A DNA stretch of 64,000 bases from Phaeotremella fagi (GCA_001599715.1 BCHU01000009.1:434001-498000); one strand, 5' to 3'. Positions 26,249 through 37,726 are shown, numbered from the stretch's first letter. Translations and numbers: made by a program. Notes: generated by a model from the sequence alone, not told the origin.

Positions 26249-27056
26249 CTAAACATGAAGACTAGAGACATGCTTGTTCTTATCGGCTTTAGCAGATTTT
26301 TTACCTTCCTTGTGGAGTTTAGTGATTTGTTTTTTCCAACCGACTAAACGAAGCTTTTCAGTGATTCAATCTATGAAAGTGTAAAGTAAGGGTAGACTCA
26401 CAACACTGTTTACATTCAGAGTTACCATGTTGTTTACAGCTTATACTACCGTCCTTTGGTGATTTGGTGTACGCAGGTAACTCGAGTGGAGCTCTTGGTT
26501 GGGCGTCGAACCTGACGTCTGAGCTATGGTACATGTAGAGGTGACTTACCCGAATTGAGCATCGTTATCTAAGTCACGTCAATTAGTCAATCCCCAAACT
26601 CAGACCCAGGCAGGACCTAGACCTACCCTCACGACCATCGAAATCACAAGTCTCACAAACTTCTTTACCGTGTTCGCAGAAGAGGGCGTCTGCGACTTCG
26701 ACTGGTGGGGTGTTAGTGATGGTACTGATGGTACTGCTCGAAGAGCAGTAGGGTAGGAGCCCAAGGAGGTATCCACCCCAGGGAAGGACATACCTGATGA
26801 AGCTGAGCTAAAGAGGATGTTAGCGTTAGCCTTAGCTTTGATGCCACTTTTCATTTGTTACTGATCAACTCTCCAACCAGGATCTTGATCACTCCCTACG
26901 TCCGAAGACGTAGAAGACCACTGGGTCACTAGAGTGACTGATCACTTGACACCCCCTGGAAGACCCAGTACACACTACAAAAGCTAGAAGGAAGGAAGGA
27001 GAGTTATCGCCACAATCTTCAACTTACTCAGTGGGTGAAGTACCGAAATCTTGCAT
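26249..27056 (-). CDS. Small Cys/His-rich putative zinc-binding protein with micro-exons
   Basis: Six short exons on the minus strand give about 113 aa. The start is ATG at 27056-27054 and the stop is 26251-26249. Exon 1 is 29 bases (27028-27056), exon 2 is 14 bases (26794-26807), and exon 3 starts at 26701. The protein has two similar metal-binding-like modules, CEHGKEVCETCDFDGRE and CKQHGNSECKQC, of form Cx2Hx4Cx2C and Cx3Hx4Cx2C. Between them is NDAQFGFDAQPRAPLELPAY, and the tail is Lys-rich. Two such modules suggest one or two zinc sites, distantly like MYND-type fingers, but I do not recognise the family and name no function. Phases at all joins agree. The introns are long for this genome (about 220 and 92 bases) and contain palindromes. 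Confidence 0.65.
26886..26979 (-). ncRNA. Candidate structured RNA inside intron 1 of the Cys/His gene
   Basis: Inside the ~220-base first intron, two identical TGATCA palindromes (26886-26891 and 26939-26944) can pair and enclose two perfect hairpins. Hairpin 1 is 26896-26913: on the transcribed strand a 7-bp CTACGTC/GACGTAG stem closed by a TTCG tetraloop. Hairpin 2 is 26925-26938, a GTCACT/AGTGAC stem with a 2-base loop. A further 8-bp pairing (26920-26927 with 26972-26979) competes with hairpin 2. C(UUCG)G loops are exceptionally stable in RNA. It could be an intron-hosted small RNA or a splicing-control structure. No clear C/D or H/ACA boxes were found. Confidence 0.3.
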
Positions 27057-27378
27057 TGTTACTTTATATTTATAGTAGTAGTAGTTGAGAGTAGTGGTTG
27101 TAAGAAGTAGAAGATAATAGATCGACCTATATCTATATCTTAGATACCACCCCCCAAGGTCACACGCCCCTCCCCCTCCCCCTCCCTCCCCATCCTAAAT
27201 CGGAAGGATGACTACTCCAACCCATGACCCATGACCATTTGACTTCCACTACCGGGTGGATTAGTGGCACCCGGTAAACTAATCTTCAGTGGCACCGAGA
27301 GAAAATGTGAAACATGCAATGAACTACACCTACAACGTAAATGCTATCTAAACTAAAATCGTAATCTTTAATCGTAAC
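27057..27378. other. Intergenic region with C-rich tract
   Basis: About 320 bases between the Cys/His gene start and the stop of the next minus-strand gene, so it is the promoter of the Cys/His gene. It contains a G-quadruplex-capable tract (27167-27191, listed separately). No gene seen. Confidence 0.5.
27167..27191 (-). promoter_or_regulatory. G-quadruplex-forming tract upstream of the Cys/His gene
   Basis: The plus strand reads five C runs of 3-5 separated by single T; on the minus strand this is five G runs separated by single A. That fits the strict G4 pattern with one-base loops. It sits about 110-135 bases upstream of the minus-strand start at 27056, on the non-template strand. Confidence 0.45.
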
Positions 27379-30300
27379 CTACTTCTTAGGAGTCAAAACC
27401 GCATGACACCTCTTCTTACTAGGTGTCCCCCCAACCCCAACCCCACTCTCCCGTTTTTTAAAATTCAACCGACTCTGTCCCTCCTCCCCATCATATCTCA
27501 AATCCTCACCAAGACTCTGTCGAATTTTCATCAACCTAAACCTCTTGCTCACAACCTCTATCTGAATCTTGATCGATCGACCGAGAATACCTAATCTGTT
27601 CTTCGTGATTCCAGGTAATTTATCACCTTGACCTGAATCGTCTGTTTCCTTTTTTATCAGTATAATTCATTCGGGATAGGTGGGGAAGGGGGGACTAACG
27701 GATTCTATTGAATAGATTGACAACTTGAAGTTTGACTTTATTGTAATCATGAACTTCTATTTCATGTTCATCAACCAGTTTCAATCCATGTTCGATAATC
27801 GCCGTATGATCGTTCAAAACGAAAAACAGACAGGTCGCATAATCACTAGCGGTTTTCGTATTCCTATTGGATCCAATTTGAGCTAGAGTCATCGTTCGAA
27901 TAGCATCGAGGATTTGCGGGACTATTGGGTAATTCGTCTCGTTCTGATGTCTCATCAGTTGATATGCACTGAAAATGGGGCGTTGGACTTACATGATCTT
28001 CAAAGACTTTCGGTGTAATCAAACCTAAAGCGAACCATCTACTGATCCCCACTGCGAATTCATTCCCTTGCCCAATGAAAAGTAATATACGAGTTAAAGT
28101 GTCTAAACTCAATTGCTCCAATGTGATGATTAAGCGATGAGCCACTTCCTTATAACTCTGTACAGGGTCAACAAGCAGTTCAAAAAACACGACGAGACTT
28201 ACAAGACTTTTCGATACAATTGGCCAAAGCTCTTTCATAGCATTCGACAAAGTCCGTTTCAAAGATGAACTCGTAGTTCGATCAACACCAAGTGCCAACA
28301 AACACGAAATCAAATTGAATCCAACATCCACTTTTATCCAACTAGGATCCCTCCTAACGCAACCAATCAGAACTAAAATCAATCCAATAACTCAAACGAC
28401 CTACCTAGTCAAAGCAGAAATAACAGAAACGATCATCTGACAACCCATCTCTCTACCTACACTGACATAGATAGGCACAGAAGGTACACTCTGATCATTC
28501 AGACGACCATCTCGAACTCCCAAAGCAATCATCACGGAACAAAAATGATCCCAAAAATCAGGCAACGGATTGATTGAAGAGTTTTGGACAAGTCGGGATA
28601 AATTAAGAACGAACGTTGCTGATGATAATTCACTACTGGATTGATAAGCTGTATAAATTGAGATCAGGGTCTTGATTCTAAACGATGTATATTGAAACAT
28701 ACCAGAGCGTAATAACCATTCAGCGATGCCTATAACATTCCCATCACTCATTGGTAAAGAAATAACAGCCGAGATGACAGTTTCGATCGAATCGACATCT
28801 TCAACATGTAAGTTATGGCCAATGAAAAAATCGAAAACTTACCACACTCATCAACAGCTTCACGGAGTAATCGCATCATCCCATTATCAACCTCAATATC
28901 CAACTTCGGCCACGAAACCTCCCTATCCATATGCAAGTCATTCCCACCATCGACCCAAAATCCATCCAAATCACGATCAACCTCCACTTCAACCGATCTC
29001 CTAGATAAACTTCTATTCCGAATCTCATCCATCATCTCCTCATCTAAAACACCATCAGGTAATCGTAAACGATCAATATCAATCTCCTCCTCATCGTCGT
29101 CTTCATCTCCAGAATCGGAATGACCAGATAATCCACCAGGACTAATTGATCTAGACGCTTCCAAAGCCTCGAGAGCTCTTTCAGCGATCGTTCTGTTCCT
29201 ATTCTGTTTTTTCTCTTGTTTAAGGAATCTGTCGAACGAATTTGGGAGGGGTTTGAATTTCTTTTTGGGTGGGGTCTGGATTGGGTTTTCAAGGTTATCC
29301 CGGATTCTGGTTGATCGTCTGGATGGGTTCGAGGTTGAATCTTCATGATGCGATGCGTCGGTTTGGTTAGGTTCCTCTGATTCCATTTGATCAGGTAATG
29401 CCATCACATCACTAAACTCGTCAGTCGACAATACGCTTACATCAAAACAATTAACTCACGCAATGAGATCATTCACACCACCCAACTCCTCTTCATCACT
29501 TTCATCAGCTAACCGTCTCGCAATCCATTCCCTCCTCTCAATCTGTAACCGTTCCTCAGCTTCCAAACGTTCCCTCTTCTCCCGTTCTTTCTGAGCGATC
29601 ATCGCCATAAGTTCAGTGTCTGGTTTTTTAACAATCGATGTAGAGATGGAAGTAGATGATGGCGAAAATTTTGAAACATGAGGTAGGACGCGTTTCGTAC
29701 TCCCATCCTTTGGCGATGAGTTTGATTCGGGGGTAACAATGGAGAGCAATTGACTGAGTCGAGATTTACTTGGAGTTTCTTGATTGAGTTGTTTTGAAGG
29801 TGTTCTGGTGGTGTCATTGATAGTTTGAGATTGAACAGGAGTAGTCGTGAATTCATAATCAGCGAAATCGTCAAACTAAATCATGTCAGCAAATTAGCAA
29901 ACACTACCAAGGACTCACAGTATCCTCTTCAACCTCTGTCAACTGCATCCCCTCATCCTCTTGATCTTGAACACCCAAATCAGGCGTAACTTGGTTCGTC
30001 TGAATAGGAGTCGCTTCACCAAAGTTGCCAAAATCATTATCCAACGGAGGCGTAGGTGTAGGACTGGAAAGGATACTATGTTGAGTTCGTGATTTTACCG
30101 GTGAAGGTGTGAGGGATGGTATGGGACTCGATTCAGGATTAAACGCTTTCTGCGGAGAAAGGTGTTTATCGATTTTCGGACTAAAAATCTTGTATGGCTT
30201 GTGTTTCGAATGACCAGCAGCTCCTAAGAAATCATCACTTTTCTTCCTTTTCACTAATAACTCTTCTCCATCGATGATGATTTTTCTTGGAGGTCTGGCA

Positions 30301-31526
30301 GTCATTTGAGAGGATCCAGGTCTGGTTGGCCACTCTTCGAGTGGTGTGTCCATAGTCGGTAAAGTATATTTACCAGGTTCTGGACGTGTTCGACTTGGTC
30401 GACTGTTAGATGATTGGGTTGAAGAGGTTCGTTTTGAAGAGGTTGGAGGAAGATATTGGGATTGCGATTCCTGGGTTGATGGTTTAGGAATAAGTCTTTG
30501 GGTGACAGTTTTTTTAGCAGTAGGTGATTGCTGAGAAGGACGTTTACGTCGAATGGTAGGTGAAACATATCTGATGGTATTGGGAGTGACGATTTTCGTG
30601 GTGTTGGGCGTAGCAACGAAACTAGGAACAGGCGGTGATGGTGATCGCCGTGGGATCGATTTGCGTGGAGGATCAGGTTGAACTGACGCAGATCTTGATC
30701 TCGTTCTACTGGAAACAGGATTTGTAGATCGTACGTTTGGTGGCGGCTTGACCACCGCTGATGTCTTCGTTCTATTTCTAGAGCTCGTGACTGAGCGAGG
30801 TGGTGACGGAGTAGCTGGAACCAGAATAGCCGTCTCACTGGACGCACCACTTGGATCACCTATAGTCGGATAAGTAAATCTCGTAGCTGGTCTTGATGGT
30901 TTAACAACCCCAACAGGTTTTTGAGTAGGTGGTAAAACTCGAGATTTCGAAGGGATATTTGATGTCGAAGAGACGGCTAACGGTTTTGAGTTCTTTCGTT
31001 CTAACGTTTTATTGGATAGATCACGACTCTTTGATCGTTGAGGGTTTCGAGCGGCTAATCGTCCTGAAGACATGGCGTGACCGTTCACACCTAGCCTCTC
31101 AATATTCGCATTCCCCGTTAACCGTTGTTGATTGTGATTACTCCTCCCAGAAGGTTGTTGACTCGATTGAAAGGCCGCGATAACACCGTTGATATCTAAT
31201 AAAGACTCTTCATCAGATGTATCACCTATAGTTTTAAGTGTATCTGATTCCGATAGAATCTCTATGACTTCAGGATAGGCCTTGCCTTTACCTTTATCGA
31301 TTCTGTCATTTCTGGGTGATGAGAAGATGGTGTCGAGCGTAGTTTGATGATAGCCTGGTTTACTCTTAGCACTGTTAGGGGAGGAGAAGATGGATTCTAG
31401 GGTCGTTTGACGGTATATTTGTTTTTGTTTTGTTGGTGTTTTAGGTTTTGATGGACCTGCTGTAGCTGTAGATGTGGGGTGATGTTGGGAGGACATCTTG
31501 TCATGATAGACGATGGTGAAAGTCAA
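27379..31526 (-). CDS. Large disordered protein with tandem PIP-like motifs and CANIN/Nse6-SLF2-like C-terminus (tentative)
   Basis: About nine exons encode ~1,240 aa. Two starts are possible: ATG at 31526 (MTFTIVYHDKMSSQ) or the in-frame ATG at 31496 (MSSQHHPTS), which fits better as a protein start. Near the N-terminus are two copies of an 11-residue motif, QTTLESIFSSP and QTTLDTIFSSP, resembling PCNA-interacting PIP boxes but with Ile before the final Phe. Then come ~500 basic, Ser/Pro/Arg-rich residues, an acidic/basic helix, SRRSTRIRDNLENPIQTPPK with NSFDRFLKQEKK, and a helical C-terminal half (ISLPMSDGNVIGIAEWLLRSG, DFWDHFCSVMIALGVRDGRL). The last part resembles the CANIN domain of SLF2/Nse6, loaders of the Smc5/6 complex. 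This is my inference from motif layout. WAPL-like cohesin regulators were the alternative. It ends KKRCHAVLTPKK. Confidence 0.5.
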
Positions 31527-31999
31527 AGTGATAGTGATAGTGAAATTAAAGTGAACATGAGAAGTTAAACACGTAAAATACTGTCAACAAACCTCCACCG
31601 CCACGTACCGGTATGTATCGGTGTTATCTACATTTACACTGTACGAGTACCTTGGCTGTTCATTTTGACTCTACACTGTACAGTACTTGCATGTATGTAG
31701 GAGTGTATCCATTGCTATCTCATGCATACTTATAAATCTACTATGACCATTACTGAATGGTGGTGAGAATCAATGCTTGCAGATACAAAGTACTTGTAAA
31801 GTTGAGAATGGTGTCAGTGACATTCATTTGCAGCACGAGCAACTATGACGTGGTGGCGTAAAGATAGATGAGCCAAAGTGCTAGAAACGTATAGACAACA
31901 GTTTAAAAGCTTTATTCAACTTTTCACTTTCATCTTCATAAATACTTGACATCTTTCACAGATTAAACAACACAAGCCCCATCTCTATCTCTACTAACA
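31527..31999. other. Divergent intergenic region, promoters only
   Basis: About 470 bases between the putative CANIN gene and the OM14-like gene, transcribed in opposite directions. It contains two ACACTGTAC words (near 31638 and 31673) and an AT-rich TATA-like stretch near 31940. No gene seen. Confidence 0.5.
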
Positions 32000-33400
32000 A
32001 TGTCTTACGCAGCCGTAGCTTCACACAACAGTAAGTCAACTCAATCCCTCAAACAACTCCTTGTTACCTCCTATCTATCCCGGATAACCATTCCCACGAA
32101 TCCTACTCACATCCCATTCACTGACCTCTCACCCACTAACGATACATCCACTAACCACTCATCTACAGTTCCCGATGAACCCATGCCCCAACCTGATCAA
32201 AGTTTATTAGACGGTCATTTCGAAGGTGAAACCAGCGTCACCACAGATGCCAACAGCAGTGTAAGTCCACCTCCCCCCCAGTCAACAACAAAAACAAAAC
32301 CCACTAACCTCAAGTACAGATCAACATCCTCCCCCCAGGATCCGATCTCGAACACCCAGACCTCCACCGCGAACCACCAACGATTCCCGAACCAATCCAA
32401 CTGAACCCACCCTCAGTTCCCGAACCTCACGTATCCGAAGTCGCCCCCAAACCCCTCCCCTCCCATTCCAAAGGTGAAGTTCAACTCCCAACCTCGGGTG
32501 AGATCAAGGCTGAAGCTGAAAAAGCTGAGAAGAAGGTTAAAGATGAAGCTGAAGAATTGAAGAAGGAGGGTAAGAAGGGTTTGGAGAAGGCCAAGGATCT
32601 TGAGAAGAAGGCTGAGAAGAAGGGTAAAGAGTATCTCAAAAAGGGAGAGGTGAGTTTGAATTCTTTTTGTCATTCTTAGGACACTTTTATTGATTCAATA
32701 CACGCTTTTTAGGCTGAACTCGAAAAAGCTGAAAACTTTTTGGCTCCTTATTACGAAAAGACTAAAGATGTCGTTCTTCGTCCAGGTACACTTGGCGGTC
32801 TTATGGGTGTTGGTAAGTGGACTATGTATGTTCATGATCGAGAACTAATCCCTCGTTCACTTCCAGTCAACGTCGGTCTTCTTGGTACATTGGGTTACTT
32901 CGCTTACACAAGAAAAGACCAAGTTTGGGATCGTCGTCTCGTAGGTGGAGCTGTTGCAGGTACACTTGCGTTATTCGGTGCCGAGGGGTAGGTAATACAC
33001 TAATATCTGAAATTATACCTAAACTAACGCCGTGTCTAGTTACGTAGCGGAATCATACCTAAACACTCCAGAAGGTCACGCAGAAGCTGAAAGAGCCAAG
33101 AAAGAAGGATCAAAATTATGGTTACAAACCAAGGAAACAGTTTTACGTCCAGGTGTTGCCGGTGGTTTAGTCGGTTTCTTCAATATTGCCGTTCTTTCAA
33201 CAGTCGGTTATTTCAGTTATAAACATTGGAACCAGAGTTGGGATAGACGTGTTGTTTCTGCTGTTTCTGTTGGTTTATTGGGTTTAAGTGGTTTGGAGGG
33301 GTAGGTTGGGTTCCCTTGGTGTATAGACTTCATTGCTGACAGGTTTCATCTTAGATGGGCTGGAAAGGTTTACAAGGATAAGGAATTACCAAAGCACTAA
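32000..33400 (+). CDS. OM14-like mitochondrial outer-membrane protein with internal duplication
   Basis: Seven exons give about 330 aa, from MSYAAVASHN to KVYKDKELPKH. Exon 1 is 31 bases. A Pro/acidic N-terminal part is followed by ~50 residues of Lys/Glu-rich coiled coil (EAEKAEKKVKDEAEELKKEG onward). The C-terminal half has two copies of a ~65-residue unit: KDVVLRPGTLGGLMG...LGYFAYTRKDQVWDRR, then KETVLRPGVAGGLVG...VGYFSYKHWNQSWDRR. Each unit has a Gly-rich hydrophobic segment, an aromatic link, a WDRR motif and a second hydrophobic segment, suggesting up to four membrane passes. This resembles the fungal OM14 family of the mitochondrial outer membrane, which in yeast acts with OM45/porin and helps receive ribosomes. 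The family call is from motif memory; a general role in the outer membrane is inference. Confidence 0.7.
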
Positions 33401-33862
33401 ACGCTAAACGCTGGGTGGATGACGTGAATATAGACGATTGATTGTTTGGTTTGCTGTAGTTGATTTTGTTGGCTGTTTATACTGTTTCTTTCGGTTCAAG
33501 TCTCTACTCTTTTCTGCTTCTTCTCTTTTGACTTTACTCTACAGATGCTATGCATGTAAGAGTACTTGTACACTGTGATACCACTGCTTCATATGCTATA
33601 CGTGCTCTCCCACTCCCATCTACCTCGGAATTTCTACTTGAGATAACTCTAGTCTTGGTATCGTGCCTGAACGGGTAGTGCAAAGGTGGAACGCGTGAGA
33701 GTGTGGTGGGTGAGAGATTTCAGAAGAGATTCCTACCATCTACAATCAATCTATAATTCCGTTATAATACAACATTATACTATTATAATACAGTATCATC
33801 TATCACAAGGGACAACAGACCACATTTCCTGCAATAGCAGTATCAACCCTAATCTCGCACCC
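33401..33862. other. Promoter region of the GT61 gene
   Basis: About 460 bases. Near the GT61 start it is very AT-rich, with TTATAATACA twice (33762-33771 and 33783-33792). An in-frame ATG at 33686 would extend the GT61 protein by 59 residues, but they lack a signal or domain and are judged 5' UTR. Confidence 0.5.
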
Positions 33863-36090
33863 ATGTCCAACCAATTCTTTCGTAACCTACACCCCGAAAT
33901 TCCCCCTTCACCCTCCTACTCCCGTGAGAACCATCCTTCACCCCACAACTCCAAAAGAATTCTTTTCCGACCAACCAGACGAGATCTCTTGCTATGTCTT
34001 TGTACCCTCTCAATAGCTTATATCATCTTCACACCGTCGCAACCATCTCCAGTCTCACCAGTCTCAACACCGAATTTTGATCACGATTATATCAACGACT
34101 TAGGATCATCCAACCCCCACGGATCATCATTCGACAGATTCAAAGATATAGGTCATCTCTTCTCCGGGGATACACCAGTCGAACCAAAACAAAAACAATC
34201 TTGTCCTGAAATCGTCATTCCTAAACCTGAATATCGAGAACTGACTTTTGGAGAGACGGTTCAGCCTGTTGAGATTTTCAAGAATTTCGGGACTCAATCT
34301 TTGGGGAAGGGGGGTAATGAATGGGAGACGGAGGAGATGGAGGATGACGATTCTCAATCGATCATGACTAAGATGTTCGCTTATTCACCTGGTTGGTCTA
34401 TCTTTGAGAAACTTTATTTGTTCGACGGGTCGTTCTATGTTATAACGTGAGTTGTAGACCTCTATCTTCCTCTTCGTCCTAAAAAACCCAAGGAAAAAAC
34501 AGCAATCTTCTGTCTGTTTTTCGTTTTGACAGAAGACTTGCTGTTTTTCTTTTTTCTCTTGTTCACGCACAGACAAATTGTTTCATCATTCATTCCCAAT
34601 GACTAACTTACGACGTGTAGTGATAATCGTGCCGATTGGCCTGAACTTCGTTTAATGACTTCAACTGGTTTACCTGCTAATGGTGATCCTGGAAACGAAG
34701 AAGCTCGTGAACCAAAAGGTGACGAGGTGAGTAACTTTTCACTCACTACTCAGGTCCATTCTAACGCCCTCATCAGATCAAGTTCGTTACACCCAAAGAA
34801 GCTCAAGCGTTATGGGGTTCAAACGTATATAAAATGGACGGTATGACTTGGTTATTCCAAGATGGTCAATGTAAGTTTTCAGCTCTAATTTGATCTTTAA
34901 ACCAACTCCTTTAGTCATGGATCACTACTACCATTTCGCTGCTGAACTTTTACTCGGTGCTTGGAGAGCTCATTGTGCTTATGATCAAGATATCTCACCC
35001 ACTGGTGAAACGAAATTAGCGCCACCTAGTAGAATCTGGTTCATGCATCAAGACGACATGCAATGGTAAGTCCACACTGGAACGTCGAAAAAAAAACTAA
35101 CCCTTTTAGGCGTGACGGACCTCGATTCAACCCAACGATCTTATACGGACTTTTCCCAAACGTAGCGACCCTTTATCCAGCTGATTTCGCCGATCTCAAA
35201 AAGACCACATCGTCATCCTCTGCACCCAAAGCTTTCATGTTCCCCAAAGCCCTTTACGCCGATCGATCAGCCGCGTTCAGAGAACGATTCACAGGTTGGA
35301 CCCAAAGAACAGCAGCTGGAGCTTATGAAGTTGGTAAAACCTCCCGATGGTTTTGGGAACCTGTCCGACGTCAGATCTTACGATTCTCAGGTGTATCCGA
35401 AGAAATCATCAACAGGAATCTTGAAGGTTTCGGTGCTACCGATCCAGCGGATCTCGTTTCACCTGAACCTAATTCCGAGTTGTCTAGATTAAGACCTGTT
35501 AAACCTTTGGGTGATTATCGACCTTTGGTGACTTATATCAGTAGACAGAAATCTAGAAGACGATTGACACCTGAAAGTCATGAGGAATTGGTTAAAGCTA
35601 TTGAGGAACGGGCTGAAAGATTGAATTTTGAATTTATCGTTGTGGAAGCTGAGAAATTGACTCATGAAGAGCAGTTCGCTTTGGCCGCTAGGACTACGGT
35701 GGGTTTTAGTTTTGGAGTTGAGTTCTGACGACGTTGTTATAGATCATGCTCGGTGTTCATGGGAACGGTCTCACTCATCTTTTATGGATGCCATCGACAC
35801 CCCGAAGTACAGTAATTGAAATGTTCACCAGAGGAGGTTTCGCACACGATTGTGAGAATCAAGTTCCAAGTTCCAAGCCCCATCCTCCATGACTAATGTT
35901 TTATTTAGATCAATGGACAGCCCACGCGTTAGGTCATAGACATTACGCCATCCAACACGATCTATCCTTCACCAGACCTAACGAAGCTAAAGTCGATTAT
36001 CCAGAGGGATTCCAGGGTGATAAAATCACTGTTGTTGGCAGTGTCGTTGCTGATATCATCGAGGAGCGGTTGACTATGAGGGAAGCTTAG
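33863..36090 (+). CDS. Family GT61 (DUF563) type II membrane glycosyltransferase
   Basis: Seven exons, about 620 aa, starting MSNQFFRNLHPEIPPSP. A single hydrophobic segment at residues ~41-56 (DLLLCLCTLSIAYIIF) after basic residues makes it a type II Golgi-type protein. The luminal part contains FMDHYYHFAAELLLGAWRAH and, near the end, MLGVHGNGLTHLLWMP, the hallmark of family GT61 (DUF563; plant xylosyl- and EOGT-type O-GlcNAc transferases). In fungi of this group such enzymes are suspected in surface or protein glycosylation; donor and acceptor cannot be read here. The first intron (34448-34620) is about 170 bases, much longer than its neighbours, and holds a strong hairpin. The end, VVADIIEERLTMREA, is ordinary. 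Confidence 0.85.
34495..34548 (+). repeat. Near-perfect inverted repeat in GT61 intron 1
   Basis: The left arm (34495-34514) and right arm (34528-34548) are reverse complements over 20 positions, with a single one-base bulge; the loop is 13 bases, mostly T. The arms carry AAAAACAGCAA and TTGCTGTTTTT. It could be a tiny MITE remnant, a hairpin RNA source or a splicing element. Confidence 0.75.
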
Positions 36091-36367
36091 ACTGAGGTTG
36101 AGGGTAGGGAGGTATATTTTGGTTCTTGTTTGATAGGACTTTTTCTTCATGTGGTGGTGTGTTTTGTTTTCGCTTTTTATCCTTTTTGGTGGAAGTTAGC
36201 TTAGTACATTTGATTATATATATGTGTTCTTTGTTCGATAGGGGATATACATTCTTTCTGTTTACATCACGGTGTTCAGTACGATATGCACCATGATCTA
36301 CTCGTACTGCAACAGTGAATGAATCAATTTTGCCACTGAAATTCAATGTTTATCTTCGAAGAAGTTA

Positions 36368-37549
36368 ATGATGAGCGTGCTTGTTGTCAATGTTTCCAAT
36401 CATCAAATGCTATCCACAAATGACCTATCAGAATTCCATAAATCATTCAATCAAAGTAAAAATGGTACGTAACCAAACACAATACAAGTCTACAATCCTC
36501 TAATCAAATTTTCTTTAGATATACTAAATTTATTAAACACTCCACCGACAGTAGAGAATCTAACTAAAATCCAAAACCAATTAAAGAATTTACGGTCGGA
36601 TTATCAGAGTCTCTATGGATCTTTACCTAAATACGATCAAAGGAATTACGATCTTGTACGTCAATTCCAATGTCTTATTACTAACATTGACTTGAAAGCA
36701 AATCCGTGAACTCGAAAATAAATTCTTTGGATTGAAATCTAATTCTGACTCTGTGAAATCCAAATCAAAATCTAAATTCTCTTTCAAGAAGGTTCCAAGC
36801 ACGATTCCCAGTCCTATTGCTCCTAATCTCATCAACCTGATTGACCATGGTGCAATTGAACCAAACGGAAACGATACAAGATCGACAGAATTATCAACCA
36901 CTCCAAATCCAAATCCTACCACACACACCATAACCTCCCTCTCCAAAACCTCAATAAACCAATCAAACACAGGGAAACACACTTTAACCCTAGAAAACCT
37001 TTCTGAATGTTATATAAACCTCTCCCCCGCCTCTCAGGAATCAAAATTGACCACCCTCCATGGAAAATCCTTGACTAGGTGTATACTCTACGCACCGGAT
37101 ATCGAGGGTTCAGTGATGTTATCCAACCTAACCGATTGTATCGTTATCATCCATTCTCATCAGGTGGGTCCAAACCCCTCTCTCATCACTTATGATCATG
37201 ATCTGTAATTGATCAATCCCTTTAGCTCAGAATACATTCTTCGAACCGTGTGATCCTGTTATCCAGAACAACGTCTAATCCAATCATCGAATCCAGCACT
37301 CGAATCAAATTCGGTGATCCACCCCCAGGATTGATTTCCATTTCTTCACAGGATCATCAGAATGCAAATCAGATACAGGATTTCGATTGGGTCAGGAATA
37401 ACGATTCGCCTAATTGGTCATTCTTGACTCCTGATCAACAAGGTTTTTTGTTTACCAGTTTGCAAGGACTTTTTGATATTGTTCAGGAGGAGAAGGTTGG
37501 GAGATCGTTAGCTGTTTTAGATGAATCTTTGGGTTTAACGTTTCCTTAA
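36368..37549 (+). CDS. TBCC: Tubulin-folding cofactor C (TBCC) with C-CAP/cofactor C domain
   Basis: Four exons. The frame opens with ATG at 36368; an in-frame ATG at 36407 (MLSTNDLSEFHKSF) is also possible. The N-terminal ~80 residues (FNQSKNDILNLLNTPP, KNLRSDYQSLYGSLPKYDQR) are helical like the spectrin-like N-domain of TBCC. The C-terminal domain has repeated beta-helix rungs: LTTLHGKSLTRCILYAPDIE, NLTDCIVIIHSHQLRIHSSN, ILLSRTTSNPIIESSTRIKF, then DFDWVRNNDSPNW. In TBCC one exposed Arg of this domain triggers GTP hydrolysis on beta-tubulin in the TBCC-D-E supercomplex, releasing native tubulin. RP2-like proteins share the domain, but the helical N-domain favours TBCC. The linker is Lys/Ser-rich. 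Confidence 0.75.
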
Positions 37550-37726
37550 CGATGATGATTGCTCAAGGAATTGTATTATTATGTACACTGTTATCAAACA
37601 GTTTTCCATAGAATCAATAGATGTATCTGAACATAATACCTAAACCTAAAACACGAAACAAATCAAGATCAAGATCAAAATCAAAATTACACGACCTGTC
37701 CAAATCCCAACACTCCAACCTAAATC

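Noticed and set aside
26886..26979. tRNA or C/D snoRNA in the structured intron
   Set aside because: No cloverleaf with TTCRA loop and no paired C/D boxes at the ends of the structure.
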